DNA of 64,000 nucleotides from Syntrophus sp964555065 (GCA_964555065.1 CAZKRB010000003.1:1-64000); one strand, 5' to 3'. Counted from the stretch's first letter, positions 1-9,334 are shown. The notes: generated from the letters alone by a model not told the origin. Numbers and translations are program-made.

Positions 1-173
1 GAGCAGCGCTCCGTATGGCATGCGCCCACGATAAACCCATCAATATCCTTATTTTTGACGATCGGATTATCGTCGAAACAAGCCTTGCCGGCCTCCTGGA
101 TCATGTCTCTTTGAGTGGCCATACGCATTCCCCACAGATTCTGACCACCAGCAATCACACAAACATTTCTCAT
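1..173 (-). CDS. Thiolase-family protein, N-terminal part (cut by window edge)
   Basis: Only the first 57 codons are present. The protein starts MRNVCVIAGGQNLWGMRM and continues with a helix and the segment DIDGFIVGACHTERC, which resembles the N-terminus of SCP-x-type thiolases (acetyl-CoA acetyltransferase / lipid-transfer thiolase group). The ATG at 173 is chosen because a strong ribosome site (GGAGGGG) lies 7 bases upstream. It is transcribed in the same direction as the enoyl-CoA hydratase at 284..1054 and probably follows it in one operon, consistent with beta-oxidation. The catalytic cysteine and histidines lie outside the window, so activity cannot be judged. Confidence 0.65.
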   Translation of the reverse strand, partial: MRNVCVIAGGQNLWGMRMATQRDMIQEAGKACFDDNPIVKNKDIDGFIVGACHTERC

Positions 174-251
174 ATAAAAACCCCTCCAATCTCGTTATAC
201 TTTGAATCACTCCACCTCTGAATTCATCACGTCCCCTGAAGGACACCCTTT

Positions 252-279
252 GGATCAGGGCCTCTCGAGGCCCTGATCC
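252..279. other. Perfect 12-bp hairpin between hydratase and thiolase genes
   Basis: The arms at 252-263 and 268-279 are exact complements around a 4-base loop. It sits 4 bases after the hydratase stop codon and 79 bases before the thiolase start. There is no T-run on the minus strand, so it looks more like an mRNA processing or partial-termination hairpin than a full intrinsic terminator. Confidence 0.55.
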
Positions 280-283
280 CAAG

Positions 284-1054
284 CTACTTGAACTTCGGCC
301 GGCGCTTTTCCACGAAGGCGCCGAACCCTTCCCGGCGATCGTCACCGGTAAATACCAGAATGAAATTCTTTGCTTCGAAATCCAAGGCTTCTCCCAGATT
401 CATATTCAGTCCCTGATTGACTGAATTTTTGATGATGGAAACCGCCAGGGATGATTTGGCTGCCAGCTTTTTAGCCAGGGCTTTTGCTTCATCCATCAGA
501 CCGGACATGGGAACCACCTTGTTGACCAGCCCACACTGACAGGCGGCATCGGCATCGATGATCTCACCCAGCATGAGCAATTCTTTTGCCTTGGCCGCAC
601 CCAGCAGGCGGGGCAGCCGTTGCGTTCCGCCGCCACCGGGGATAATGCCCAGGTTGATTTCCGGGAGGGCAAACTTGGCCGTATCAGCCGCCAGCCGGAA
701 ATCGCAGGTCAAGGTGAGCTCACAGCCGCCGCCGAAGGCCAGCCCGTTGATCGCGGCAATCGTCGGCTTGCTTATATTTTCAAGGGCGCGAAATGCTCCA
801 CCGGATACCTGGCAAAACCGGTACATCGCCACCGGATCCAGATCCTTCATTTCATTGATATCCGCCCCGGCCACAAAGGCCTTATCGCCGGACCCGGTGA
901 TGATGATCACCCGGGCGGAGGGATCCGCCTCCAGCTGAGCCGCAACCTGGCCGAGTTCGGCAAACAGCTTGCTGTTCAATGCGTTGACCGGTGGCCGGTT
1001 TAACGTAACCGTGGCGATTCCTTCCTCAATGGTAAGATTGATGGTTTCATACAT
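284..1054 (-). CDS. Enoyl-CoA hydratase/isomerase (crotonase family)
   Basis: A 256-residue crotonase-fold protein, full family length. The oxyanion-hole segment FVAGADINEM is near residues 60-69 and the block FGGGCELTLTCDFR is near 107-120. The two catalytic glutamates of hydratases appear to be present at about E112 and E132, 20 residues apart as in crotonase. It would add water to short-chain enoyl-CoA in the cytoplasm during beta-oxidation of fatty or ring-cleaved acids. A sigma-54-type promoter lies about 135 bases upstream. The exact substrate (crotonyl-CoA or a cyclic enoyl-CoA) cannot be read from sequence. Confidence 0.9.
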   Translation of the reverse strand: MYETINLTIEEGIATVTLNRPPVNALNSKLFAELGQVAAQLEADPSARVIIITGSGDKAFVAGADINEMKDLDPVAMYRFCQVSGGAFRALENISKPTIAAINGLAFGGGCELTLTCDFRLAADTAKFALPEINLGIIPGGGGTQRLPRLLGAAKAKELLMLGEIIDADAACQCGLVNKVVPMSGLMDEAKALAKKLAAKSSLAVSIIKNSVNQGLNMNLGEALDFEAKNFILVFTGDDRREGFGAFVEKRRPKFK

Positions 1055-1188
1055 AGCTTCTCAGTCCACCCCCCTTTAAGATTCTGATCCTAAAATATTA
1101 AGAAATCATCTACAATACACCAGAATAATTTAAAATTATTCCTCCTTTCCCATATTGATTTTCATTATTTTGCAGTTGCCGTATAACT

Positions 1189-1206
1189 TCGCAAAAAATA
1201 TGCCGC
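1189..1206 (-). promoter_or_regulatory. Putative sigma-54 (-24/-12) promoter of the hydratase operon
   Basis: On the minus strand this reads CGGCATATTTTTTGCG, with GG and GC exactly 12 bases apart and both TTGC and GGCA boxes intact. The expected start of transcription is near 1180, giving a leader of about 125 bases before the ATG at 1054. Confidence 0.6.
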
Positions 1207-1823
1207 GAAAAATGACCTTGGAAACGCCTGCAGAGGACTCAAAAGCCCCCGAGAACCGTCGCCGCACCGGTCCGGTTTAATTCACTGTTGAATTAATTTA
1301 ACGAACGACTCCACAAATCAATGAGCATGGGGGTTTCCGGAGAACGAGCAATTAAGTTACATCCGACTCAGTCAAACCGGTGATGATTCATCGGCCCGCG
1401 AGAGCCAAAGAATCGTTTGACTTATTTAAAAATATTTTTTGAGTCAGGGCTTTCCATTGAATGCTATCCAAATGATTCTACGAGGAATTCATTTTCTTTA
1501 AGTCCCTGGCCGAACCCTCATCCTTTTTTCTTCCACCACGCCAGGGCCTTTAAAGGACTGCAAAAGTCGTTTCAGCATCGACCTCGCAACGTCGGAAAAG
1601 AATCCTGATTCATTACAGGATTTTAAAAAGACGGCCTTACAATCGGTCATCCGAGACCGGAAACTTTCCGGGCATCAGCCCCTCTTTTCTCCTGCCCGGG
1701 AAAAACCTCCCTTCAGATTCCGGGTTGACGATTTGAGTAAAGCGTTTTAAGGAGATGAAACTTCTCTAAAGCCGGGGAGCCTCGATCGGCATTCCGGGAT
1801 TTCAGAACGCAGGGGATATTTCC
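1207..1823. other. Intergenic region between divergent genes
   Basis: No open frame with a ribosome site or family resemblance was seen here. The stretch is AT-rich in its middle and ends in the leader of the plus-strand synthetase gene. A TTGACG box near 1724 is a possible -35, but no convincing -10 follows at the usual distance. Confidence 0.4.
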
Positions 1824-3992
1824 ATGAAGAAAGAATTACACCCGATGGACCGCGCTGCCGCAGCGGACTTGATCACGAAAGCCCTGGATTCCGGGAGATC
1901 GGCTCTGGATGAGTGGCAAGCTAAAGCCTTGTTTGCAGCCTATGGCATTCCCGTACCGGTCGGCATCCCGGCGACGAGTGAAGCCGAAGTGTCAGCCGCC
2001 GCGGAGAAAATCGGGGGCAAGCTGGCCATAAAGGCGCTCGGCGCCGAGATCCACCACAAGACGGAAGCCGGACTCGTGGTGCTGGGCGTCGAAGGTGGAC
2101 AGGCCGCCGCGGAAACCTACCGCCTGTTGGAGCAGCGGGCCGCAGGCGCCCTCGAAGCGGTGCTGGTGGAGGAAATGATCGCCGGCGCCCGGGAATTCAT
2201 GGTCGGCATGAAACGAGACCCGATGTTCGGACCCGTGGTCGCCTTCGGGCTGGGAGGCGTGCTGACCGAAGCGCTGGGCGATGTGGTCCTGGCCCTGGCG
2301 CCGGTGGAAGACCGGGATGGGCTGGAGCTGCCGGACCTGATTAAAGCCAGGCGGCTGCTCGGTTCTTTCAGAGGGGCCCCTCCCGTTGATCGGGTGGCCC
2401 TGGCGAAAATCATCCAGGCGATTGGTCAGATGGCCCTCGATCACCCCCGGATTGCCGAGATCGACATCAACCCGGTCCTTGTGCGGGGCAATCAGCCTGT
2501 TGCCGCCGACGCCCTGATCATTCTGTCTGCGGACCCTGCGCCGAAGCGAAAGCAGCGGGAATTCAAGGCGAACCTGGGGGCGCTGCTGGCCCCCCGCTCG
2601 GTCGCGGTCGTGGGCGCTTCGGAGGATGTGACGAAGTGGGGGGGATCGGCCCTGCGCAATATCCTGGACGGCGGTTACACAGGGAAGGTCTATCCCGTCA
2701 ATGCCAAAGGCGGAGCCTTCTTCGGCCTTCCGTCCTATCCGAGCCCGGAGGCCTTGCCGGAGGTTCCCGACTTGGCCCTGCTTGCCGTGGGGAGCCACCA
2801 GGCGGCTCCCATGCTGGAACAGTGCGGCCGAAAGGGGATCCCCGCGGCGATCGTGATCGCGGCGGGATTTTCAGAAACGGGCGAATCGGGATCTGAAGCC
2901 GAGCGGGAAATCACGCGACTAGCCACCGCGGGCGGGGTTACGGTCTTGGGTCCGAACTGCATGGGAATGATCTCCAATGAGGTCCGCCTCCATGCCGTCG
3001 GGTTTGTCTCGCTCCACCCGCCCAAGGGCAAGCTGAGCTTTGTTTCGCAGTCGGGAAACATCGGAGTCATGACTACGAACAACTGCCAACGGCGCGGCAT
3101 CGGAATCGACAAGTTTGTCAGCGTGGGAAATGAGGCCCAGATCGGAGCGGTGGATATTCTTGAGTACCTGCGCGACGATCAAAACACCGCCTGCGTCATG
3201 ATGTACATCGAGGGCCTCGATGACGGACAGCGCTTCCTGGAGGTCGCCCGCCGCACCACCGCCGTCAAGCCGGTCGTGGTGATCCGCGCCGGCCTGACCG
3301 AGTTCGGCAGCAAAGCAGCGGCTTCCCACACAGGCGCGCTGGCTGGTTCCGCGGCCGTCTGGGAGGCGGCTGCACGGCAGGCGGGAGTTGTAACCTGCAC
3401 GACGACCAAGGATGTGGTCGACCTGGGAACCTCCCTGGCCTACCTGCCGCTGCCCAGGGGTCGGCGGATCGCAGTGGTGACCCAGGGAGGCGGAGCCGGC
3501 GTCATGGCCGCCGATGAAGTCGCCCGCCATCACTTGACCCTGGCCGATCTCCCCGCGGAGCTCTATGCGTCCCTCGACAAGATTCTCCCTCCCTTCTGGA
3601 GCCGGCGCAACCCGCTGGATCTGGTGGCTTCCGCCGGTGGAGACGTGGGCCCGCTGGTTCTCAAGGCGGTGGCCGAGTGTGATGCGGTAGATGCGGTGAT
3701 CGTGCTTTCCTTTTTAGGAGTGCCCACCACCGCCACGGACGACCGGGCCATGACTTCCGACGGTGAATTTGCCGGGTTGACCCCCTGGGAGAACTCCTTC
3801 CTGTCGCTGGTTGCGGAGCTCATGGAATCCACCGGCAAACCAATCCTCAATGTGCCCGACTCCCCGATCCGCGGCTCGGTGTTCGATTACGGCCGGCGCT
3901 ACAGCCCGATCGTCCTCACCTCGCCGCAGGCCGCAGCGCGGGCACTTGACAGGATGGAATGGTACAGCGTCCATCGGCGCAGCCGCAGCTGA
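1824..3992 (+). CDS. Acyl-CoA synthetase, ADP-forming (fused ATP-grasp + CoA-binding subunits)
   Basis: A 722-residue protein of the NDP-forming acetyl-CoA synthetase family. Residues 1-230 form the ATP-grasp (beta) part. The CoA-binding Rossmann domain starts near 255 (LLAPRSVAVVGAS), followed by succinyl-CoA-ligase-like domains. The phosphohistidine motif ASHTGALAGS is present, with the histidine near 502. The beta part precedes the alpha part, the reverse of the usual order in two-domain ACD proteins. It interconverts acyl-CoA, ADP and phosphate with acid, CoA and ATP, so it could harvest ATP from CoA thioesters. ATG 1824 follows AGGGGATATTTCC; a second ATG at 1845 is possible. Substrate unknown. 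Confidence 0.85.
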   Translation: MKKELHPMDRAAAADLITKALDSGRSALDEWQAKALFAAYGIPVPVGIPATSEAEVSAAAEKIGGKLAIKALGAEIHHKTEAGLVVLGVEGGQAAAETYRLLEQRAAGALEAVLVEEMIAGAREFMVGMKRDPMFGPVVAFGLGGVLTEALGDVVLALAPVEDRDGLELPDLIKARRLLGSFRGAPPVDRVALAKIIQAIGQMALDHPRIAEIDINPVLVRGNQPVAADALIILSADPAPKRKQREFKANLGALLAPRSVAVVGASEDVTKWGGSALRNILDGGYTGKVYPVNAKGGAFFGLPSYPSPEALPEVPDLALLAVGSHQAAPMLEQCGRKGIPAAIVIAAGFSETGESGSEAEREITRLATAGGVTVLGPNCMGMISNEVRLHAVGFVSLHPPKGKLSFVSQSGNIGVMTTNNCQRRGIGIDKFVSVGNEAQIGAVDILEYLRDDQNTACVMMYIEGLDDGQRFLEVARRTTAVKPVVVIRAGLTEFGSKAAASHTGALAGSAAVWEAAARQAGVVTCTTTKDVVDLGTSLAYLPLPRGRRIAVVTQGGGAGVMAADEVARHHLTLADLPAELYASLDKILPPFWSRRNPLDLVASAGGDVGPLVLKAVAECDAVDAVIVLSFLGVPTTATDDRAMTSDGEFAGLTPWENSFLSLVAELMESTGKPILNVPDSPIRGSVFDYGRRYSPIVLTSPQAAARALDRMEWYSVHRRSRS

Positions 3993-3995
3993 GGT

Positions 3996-4343
3996 TCACC
4001 ACCAGCCGTCCAGTTCCTCAATGACCTGCCAGGCGATCTTTTGGCCGGCTTCATTGCTGCCCCAGAGAGCGAAGACCGTGCGGGGCGAACGATACCTTCG
4101 GATGACGTCCCGCAGGGAATTCTTCAAGACCCCTTCCGAATCGGTCTGCAGACTGATCACGGTCTGACTGATGGCCTCAAGATCCCGATCAAGCGTCTGC
4201 TCACCGGAGGGGGCCATTTCGCCTTGAAGGGTCTCCAGGCCGACCTGAAGCGACCACCGGGCGGCCAGCGCCTGGAGGTCCTCTTCCGTGATGACCTGCA
4301 GGGCATCCCCAGGGTAGTATCTCAACTTTACGTGATATTGCAT
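3996..4343 (-). CDS. Conserved hypothetical protein, 115 aa
   Basis: A small soluble protein of mixed alpha/beta character with a tryptophan-rich end (ELDGWW). I recognise no family. The ATG at 4343 has AAGGAG upstream, which supports expression. It follows the flavodoxin-like gene by 22 bases on the same strand and is likely translated from the same message. Its end abuts the stop of the convergent synthetase gene at 3992, leaving only 3 bases between them. Confidence 0.6.
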   Translation of the reverse strand: MQYHVKLRYYPGDALQVITEEDLQALAARWSLQVGLETLQGEMAPSGEQTLDRDLEAISQTVISLQTDSEGVLKNSLRDVIRRYRSPRTVFALWGSNEAGQKIAWQVIEELDGWW

Positions 4344-4365
4344 GGAGAGGCTCCTTGATCCCTGG

Positions 4366-5220
4366 TTAAGCCTTTTTCAGATAATCCCTGTACTGCTGGG
4401 CCGCATCCTTTCGCTGGGTCTTCGTCTTCATGAAGAAATCCTTCGAGGGTTTCAGATGATAGGTGAAATGGCGCTTGAGATTTTCCACAGACCAGCGGTG
4501 TCTCGCAATGGCTTCGGGGGTAAAGGAAACCCTGATTTTCCCGTCTTCAATCTTCAAACTGCCCCTCACGGCGCACACGGGACATTCGACGGTTTCCATA
4601 TCCTTTAAGATGCGGATATTCCGATCGTGGCAGACAGGGCAGATTCCTTCTTCACCCCGAAAGGAGTGGTCTCCCGATTGAATGGCCTGCACGACCTGCC
4701 GGCCCAGGTTGCGGGATTTTTCCAGGGCGCCTTCAATGAGAGGCGCTTCACTGAGCCCCTGAACATGAATGAGCAGCTGATTCACCACGTCCACCCCCAG
4801 GGCGAGCAGCCAGGTATTGGTCTGCTGAAAGACATTCTGGGTCCACCCTCGAGTGGCATAGGGAACAATAACGCCCCCGACCTTCCCGCGGAGCAGGTTC
4901 TGCTGCATGGGCGCGAATCCCCGATCAATCAACTGCTTGATGATGGCTGTCGCTTCCAGAATATAGCAGGGAACGCCGATGACGATGCCGTCGCTTTCCG
5001 CCATTTTTCCAAAAATGAAATTGGCATCGTCCTTAATGACACAGTCCCGCTCCTGGAGAAGACAGGCCGCACATCCCCGACAGGGTTGCACCTGATAATC
5101 CGTCAAACGCAAAAGCTCGACCTCGGCGCCTTCCTCTTCCGCGCCCATCAGTGCTTCCTTGGTCAGAATCTCCGAATTGCCCAGCTGCCGTACACTGCCT
5201 ACAAGCCCCAGTACCTTCAT
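4366..5220 (-). CDS. Flavodoxin-fold NAD(P)H oxidoreductase with C-terminal zinc-ribbon-like domain
   Basis: The first 180 residues match NADPH-dependent FMN reductase proteins: MKVLGLVGSVRQLGNSE (phosphate-binding loop), then CRGCAACLLQERDC and IVIGVPCYILEATA. This is the arrangement of iron-sulfur flavoproteins, with a cluster-like cysteine group near 47-57. After about residue 190 comes an added segment with two CPVC pairs (GICPVCHDRNI and ECPVCAVRGS) that probably binds zinc or a cluster. I chose ATG 5220, preceded by GAGG, over an upstream GTG at 5262. The likely role is FMN-linked electron transfer; the partner is unknown. Confidence 0.75.
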   Translation of the reverse strand: MKVLGLVGSVRQLGNSEILTKEALMGAEEEGAEVELLRLTDYQVQPCRGCAACLLQERDCVIKDDANFIFGKMAESDGIVIGVPCYILEATAIIKQLIDRGFAPMQQNLLRGKVGGVIVPYATRGWTQNVFQQTNTWLLALGVDVVNQLLIHVQGLSEAPLIEGALEKSRNLGRQVVQAIQSGDHSFRGEEGICPVCHDRNIRILKDMETVECPVCAVRGSLKIEDGKIRVSFTPEAIARHRWSVENLKRHFTYHLKPSKDFFMKTKTQRKDAAQQYRDYLKKA

Positions 5221-5507
5221 CCTTTCCCTCGCCTTTTTCAGGATTGATTGATCACTGCTCACCCCGGCTCATCAAATAAAGATGCCTGACTGTTAGCTGC
5301 CCCTTTTGCCGCCGGCAGTTCATACCGATGCCGCGGTCGATTTTTTATGAACAAAATCCGTGCCGGGAACAGACCGGCAAGGCCGAAGGCTTACCTGGGG
5401 CAGGCTGCGAACATTGCAGACGGAATCCGGGGATGGGGTAAAGAGGTCATCATCCGTGGTGAGCACGCTGTTTTTAAACCCCGCAAATGCGCTACCACAG
5501 GTTGGAA

Positions 5508-7076
5508 TCAGGCATGATTCACTTTATATTTCTTGGCCAATCGCACCACGGTGCTTTGACTGACACCCAAGACCTTGGCTGCTCTGTAAGTACTCGTGTG
5601 AGACTCCATCGCTTTGTTCACCAGGAACTTCTCCAGCTCCTCAATGGCCGCAGTCAGGTTCATTTCATCCGTTCGATAGAAAGTGCTGTTTGTCTGGACC
5701 CGGTACCGATGGGGAAGGTTTTCTAAAGATATCTGCTGCATGTCCGTCGTAACCACCAGTCTTTCAATTAAATTAATCAGCTCCCGGACATTCCCCGGCC
5801 AGTCGTATTTCATCAGGCATTCCACAACTTCATCGGTCAGGCTTTTTTTCAAATCGTATTTCTTGTTGTAAATATCCAGAAAATGGAAAAGCAGGGCTGC
5901 AATGTCATCCCGGCGCTCCCTCAATGAGGGAACACGGATGGGGATGACATTGATGCGGTAATAGAGGTCCTCCCGGAAGGATTTTTCCTTGATCATGAGC
6001 TCCAGATCCCTGTTCGTCGCCGCCACCACCCGGACATCGAGCTTGGTCGTTTTTACGCCCCCGAGCCGGGTAATCTCCTGATCCTGCAAGACGCGCAGCA
6101 GCTTGACCTGCAGGCCCAGCGGAAGCTCTCCGATTTCATCGAGGAAAATCGTTCCCTTGTTGGCCAATTCAAAAAAGCCCGGTTTTCCCGCTCTGCTCGC
6201 CCCGGTAAAAGCGCCTGCCTCATAACCGAAAAATTCACTTTCCATTAATTCCTTGGGAATGGCCCCGCAATTCACCTTGATGAGGGGCGCTTTTTTCCTT
6301 TTCGTATTCAGATTGTGCAATAAATTCGCAATGATTTCCTTGCCAACCCCCGACTCTCCATGAATCAGCACCGGGCTCTCCACCATCGACACCCTTGTTG
6401 CCAATTCCATAATATTTTCCATCTCTTTGCTTTTAAAGACCAGACAATGTTCGCCGGTATACTTTTTCCTTAAATTTTCCATTTCAAAAAGGTACTGAGC
6501 ATTCAGTTCTTGGGTTTGCCTCAGTTTTTCTTCCAACTGCTTCAATTCCGTCACATCCCGGAAGTTTACGATAACCCGGATCACATCGCCCTTTTCGTCG
6601 AAAACGGGGTTGCCGATGGCCATGATTTCTTTTCCTTTGGCGAACCGTTGCAGGATCGTCACCGGTTTGCCCGTTTCCAGCACCTTCAGCGCCACCGTCG
6701 GGTCGAAGTAGTGGCCTTCTTTCTTTATCTTATGCAGGTTAACGCCAAGGACGTTCTTAGTCTTGATCCCCGTCAGCCTTTCAAAGGCCTTATTGACCCG
6801 CGTTACCATCCCATTTTTGTTAACAATGCTGATTCCGTCGTAGGAGTCTTGGAGAATTGAATTTAACTCTTTGAATTCATGAGTGATCGTGTCCAATAAA
6901 TTAAGCCCGTGAAATTTTTCCCTCGTCAAGACCCGTGTTAAAACTTCTCCCGCTACTTCACCATTGTTCAGAATCTCACACAACCTCTCGACAGCCAGGC
7001 TGCCGAGACTGATTTCCTCATTGATCGTCTGAATGATGTCTTCCGTAACCATTTCATAAATCATGTCACTGCCCAT
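5508..7076 (-). CDS. Sigma-54-dependent transcriptional activator with PAS sensor
   Basis: A 522-residue enhancer-binding protein. A PAS domain covers about 75-180 (DGISIVNKNGMVTRVNKAF). The AAA+ domain has Walker A GESGVGKE at 240-247, the sigma-54 contact loop GAFTGA at 288-293 and Walker B FLDEIGE at 311-317. A Fis-type helix-turn-helix closes the protein (AAKVLGVSQSTVVRLAKKY). There is no phosphoreceiver domain, so it probably senses a ligand through the N-terminal or PAS region. It lies among acyl-CoA genes that carry -24/-12 promoters and is the natural candidate for their activator. Confidence 0.92.
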   Translation of the reverse strand: MGSDMIYEMVTEDIIQTINEEISLGSLAVERLCEILNNGEVAGEVLTRVLTREKFHGLNLLDTITHEFKELNSILQDSYDGISIVNKNGMVTRVNKAFERLTGIKTKNVLGVNLHKIKKEGHYFDPTVALKVLETGKPVTILQRFAKGKEIMAIGNPVFDEKGDVIRVIVNFRDVTELKQLEEKLRQTQELNAQYLFEMENLRKKYTGEHCLVFKSKEMENIMELATRVSMVESPVLIHGESGVGKEIIANLLHNLNTKRKKAPLIKVNCGAIPKELMESEFFGYEAGAFTGASRAGKPGFFELANKGTIFLDEIGELPLGLQVKLLRVLQDQEITRLGGVKTTKLDVRVVAATNRDLELMIKEKSFREDLYYRINVIPIRVPSLRERRDDIAALLFHFLDIYNKKYDLKKSLTDEVVECLMKYDWPGNVRELINLIERLVVTTDMQQISLENLPHRYRVQTNSTFYRTDEMNLTAAIEELEKFLVNKAMESHTSTYRAAKVLGVSQSTVVRLAKKYKVNHA

Positions 7077-7125
7077 GGTGGCCTCGCTTCTAGAACCCCG
7101 CTACCGCAACGGAAGCATGGCGGAA

Positions 7126-7167
7126 TTTGCTTGGAAATTTTTGAAGTGGCAAAATTTTCCAAGCAAA
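7126..7167. promoter_or_regulatory. Long inverted repeat upstream of the sigma-54 regulator
   Basis: TTTGCTTGGAAATTTTT at 7126-7142 is mirrored by AAAATTTTCCAAGCAAA at 7151-7167, with one mismatch and an 8-base centre. It lies 50-90 bases before the regulator start, where an autoregulatory operator or enhancer site would be expected. Confidence 0.45.
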
Positions 7168-7642
7168 AAGTCGCTGCTCCTTCCTTAAGTTCCATCAAGC
7201 CGGCGGCATCCACCACTGTCCGATCCGCTGCTGAGAAACATGGAACTTATTGAATAGGAGGAAGTTTTATTTTTTATATCAGCCCTTCTCCAACCTGGAT
7301 GGCGGCTTTTTCCACTGAATAGGAATCACGGGAACGATTGAAATTCTATAGAGGCAACCTTTCAGGTTGACGAGCTTTTTATCTGAGTTGTTGGAATGTT
7401 GGAGTCGCTGGGAACAGAATGTTTTTCCGCCTTTCTTGACAAGCCTCCTCTTCATTCATCGGAGAATACAGGCCGTAAAGTAGAGGGATGAATCGAGGTC
7501 GAAAAAATTGGAAAATCTCATTCGATGATTCAGCATGCCAATGGGTGACTGCTTCAATGTGATTCAATAGCGCTCGAATTATAGCTATATTTTATAAATA
7601 GTCAAACAAAAATGAAATCATGGGATTTTCTGCAAGATCCCT

Positions 7643-7689
7643 GAATCAGAAAGGCCTCCGCAGCTACTTGGCGGAGGCCTTTCTGATTC
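7643..7689. terminator. 19-bp hairpin, bidirectional terminator type
   Basis: The arms at 7643-7661 and 7671-7689 are perfect complements around a 9-base loop. The stem contains AAAGGCCTCCGC and GCGGAGGCCTTTCT, the usual form of a two-way terminator. The surrounding 7168-7873 stretch holds no supported gene, so what it terminates is unclear. Confidence 0.6.
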
Positions 7690-7873
7690 AACATTGAATT
7701 AATCAGAACCAACGTTTGATAAACGATTCTATTTGAGGCACTTATTGAAAGTTTTCAAACAAGTTGGAAACAACTCACTTGAATCGTTTTCAACTCTTCC
7801 GTAGTGATTCTATAAGGGCTCGTAATAAAAATAAAATCTACAAATTGACAAAGAATCCGGAAGAGGCGTCCCC

Positions 7874-7931
7874 TCAAAAAAACTCCCCCACGCTGAAGAG
7901 CCGTAAACGGAACCGGCAGCCTGGGGGAGTT
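7874..7931 (-). terminator. Intrinsic terminator of the acyl-CoA dehydrogenase gene
   Basis: On the minus strand AACTCCCCCA (7922-7931) pairs with TGGGGGAGTT (7881-7890), followed directly by TTTTTT. It begins about 55 bases past the dehydrogenase stop codon. The 32-base loop can fold further. Confidence 0.75.
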
Positions 7932-7985
7932 CGTTGCATCGTAAGGAAATGAAATCACATCTCTCATCGAGAGACGCGATTTATC

Positions 7986-9131
7986 TTATTGCTTGGAGAG
8001 GCTGAGCTTTGACACAATAATCGCTTTCAGATTTTCAGATGTCCCCTCGCCGACTTCCATAAGCCGAGCTTCCCGGAACAATCGGGAAATCGGGTATTCA
8101 ATCGAAAAACCATATCCCCCGTGGATCTGCAGCGCTCTATCCGCCACCCACATGCAGGACTCCGAGGCATAGAGTTTTGCAACCTGCGCCTCAAGAGAAA
8201 AGTCATGCTTCAGGTCTGCCATGACAGCCGTCTGGTAAATCATATTCCGGGAAACGGTAAGCATCTTAAACATATCGGCCAGATAAAAGCCCACAGCCTC
8301 GAAGGTGAATATCGGTTTGCCAAAGGCTTCCCGACTTTGGGAATAGGAGACGGCTTCTTCATAAGCGCCTTGCATGATGCCAAGGCTGATGGCCCCAAAA
8401 ACAAGGCGGGAATAGTCCAGAGAATCCATCATCAGCTTTGCGCATTCCGGTCCTGAGCAGATCAGGGCATCCTTGGGCGCCGCAACCTCATTGAATTCGA
8501 CCTCGCAGGTCGAAACCGCATCCATGCCCATCTTGGGAATTTTCGTGACCTTAATCCCGGGCGATTTCGGGTCTACAAGAAACAGCGCCAGATTTTCCGG
8601 CTGTCCTGCAGCGGTCTGCTTCACATAGACGAGCATATAATCGGCATTGTCGGCATTGGTTACAAACATTTTCGCGCCGTTCAGCACATAGAAATCACCA
8701 CGGTCCTCGGCCGTCGCTGTGATTCCAGCTTCATTATATCCGCCGTTGGCCTCAACCAGGGCCAGGGTTCCCGTTTTCTCCCCGTAGGCCACAGGGGTCA
8801 GGTAATTCTCTTTCTGCGCTTCACTGCCGGCCATGAGGATCGGGTAGGCATAAGAAAAACTGGTGGCTCCGGCCGCTAATGCAACTGCAGCCGACACGCG
8901 GGCCAGTTCTTCCATCGCCACACAGGCGCCGACCCAGCCGAGGCTGCTGCCCCCGTACTCTTCCGGAATGATAATGCCCCCAACACCCACCTCTGCCAGC
9001 TTTCCTAATATTTCCGAAGGATACTCTCCTTTTTCATCAATCTCCGCGGCGACCGGCCTAACTGCTTTTTCACAAAACTTGCGCATCATGTCCTGAAACA
9101 TTTTCAGTTCATCAGTCAACAGATTTTCCAT
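7986..9131 (-). CDS. Acyl-CoA dehydrogenase
   Basis: A 381-residue FAD enzyme of normal family length that oxidises acyl-CoA to enoyl-CoA and hands electrons to ETF. The N-terminal helical domain contains GGIIIPEEYGGSSLG, the central beta domain contains FLVDPKSPGIKV, and the C-terminal domain contains QIHGGYGFSIEYP. The catalytic glutamate lies in MEVGEGTSEN near the C-terminus, the MCAD-like position. ATG 9131 is preferred over the GTG at 9140 because AAGGTGG lies just upstream. A strong sigma-54 promoter match lies 90-110 bases upstream. Likely substrates are fatty, glutaryl- or cyclic acyl-CoAs; they cannot be separated from sequence. Confidence 0.92.
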   Translation of the reverse strand: MENLLTDELKMFQDMMRKFCEKAVRPVAAEIDEKGEYPSEILGKLAEVGVGGIIIPEEYGGSSLGWVGACVAMEELARVSAAVALAAGATSFSYAYPILMAGSEAQKENYLTPVAYGEKTGTLALVEANGGYNEAGITATAEDRGDFYVLNGAKMFVTNADNADYMLVYVKQTAAGQPENLALFLVDPKSPGIKVTKIPKMGMDAVSTCEVEFNEVAAPKDALICSGPECAKLMMDSLDYSRLVFGAISLGIMQGAYEEAVSYSQSREAFGKPIFTFEAVGFYLADMFKMLTVSRNMIYQTAVMADLKHDFSLEAQVAKLYASESCMWVADRALQIHGGYGFSIEYPISRLFREARLMEVGEGTSENLKAIIVSKLSLSKQ

Positions 9132-9223
9132 AAAGTCCACCTTCTTTCCCCAGTGTCCAATGAATTTTGGAATCTTGATCCCCAGCCAACCGAAAGCGCT
9201 GTCCTCTTTTGAATATAAACAAA

Positions 9224-9241
9224 GGCAAGATGCGTGCCTTT
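9224..9241 (-). promoter_or_regulatory. Putative sigma-54 promoter of the acyl-CoA dehydrogenase gene
   Basis: On the minus strand it reads AAGGCACGCATCTTGCCT: GGCACG, four bases, TTGC, an almost perfect consensus with the required 12-base GG-to-GC spacing. Transcription should start near 9213. Confidence 0.75.
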
Positions 9242-9334
9242 AAAAACTCTATGAAAAAGGGGGCATAGCCCCACAGGGCTGCGCGTTTTTGCCGGACCAC
9301 TGTTTGCGGGATGAGGATGCTTCAAGAGATTACA

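Noticed and set aside
7379..7567. 62-codon minus-strand frame in the 900-base gap
   Set aside because: No ribosome site and no resemblance to known small proteins.
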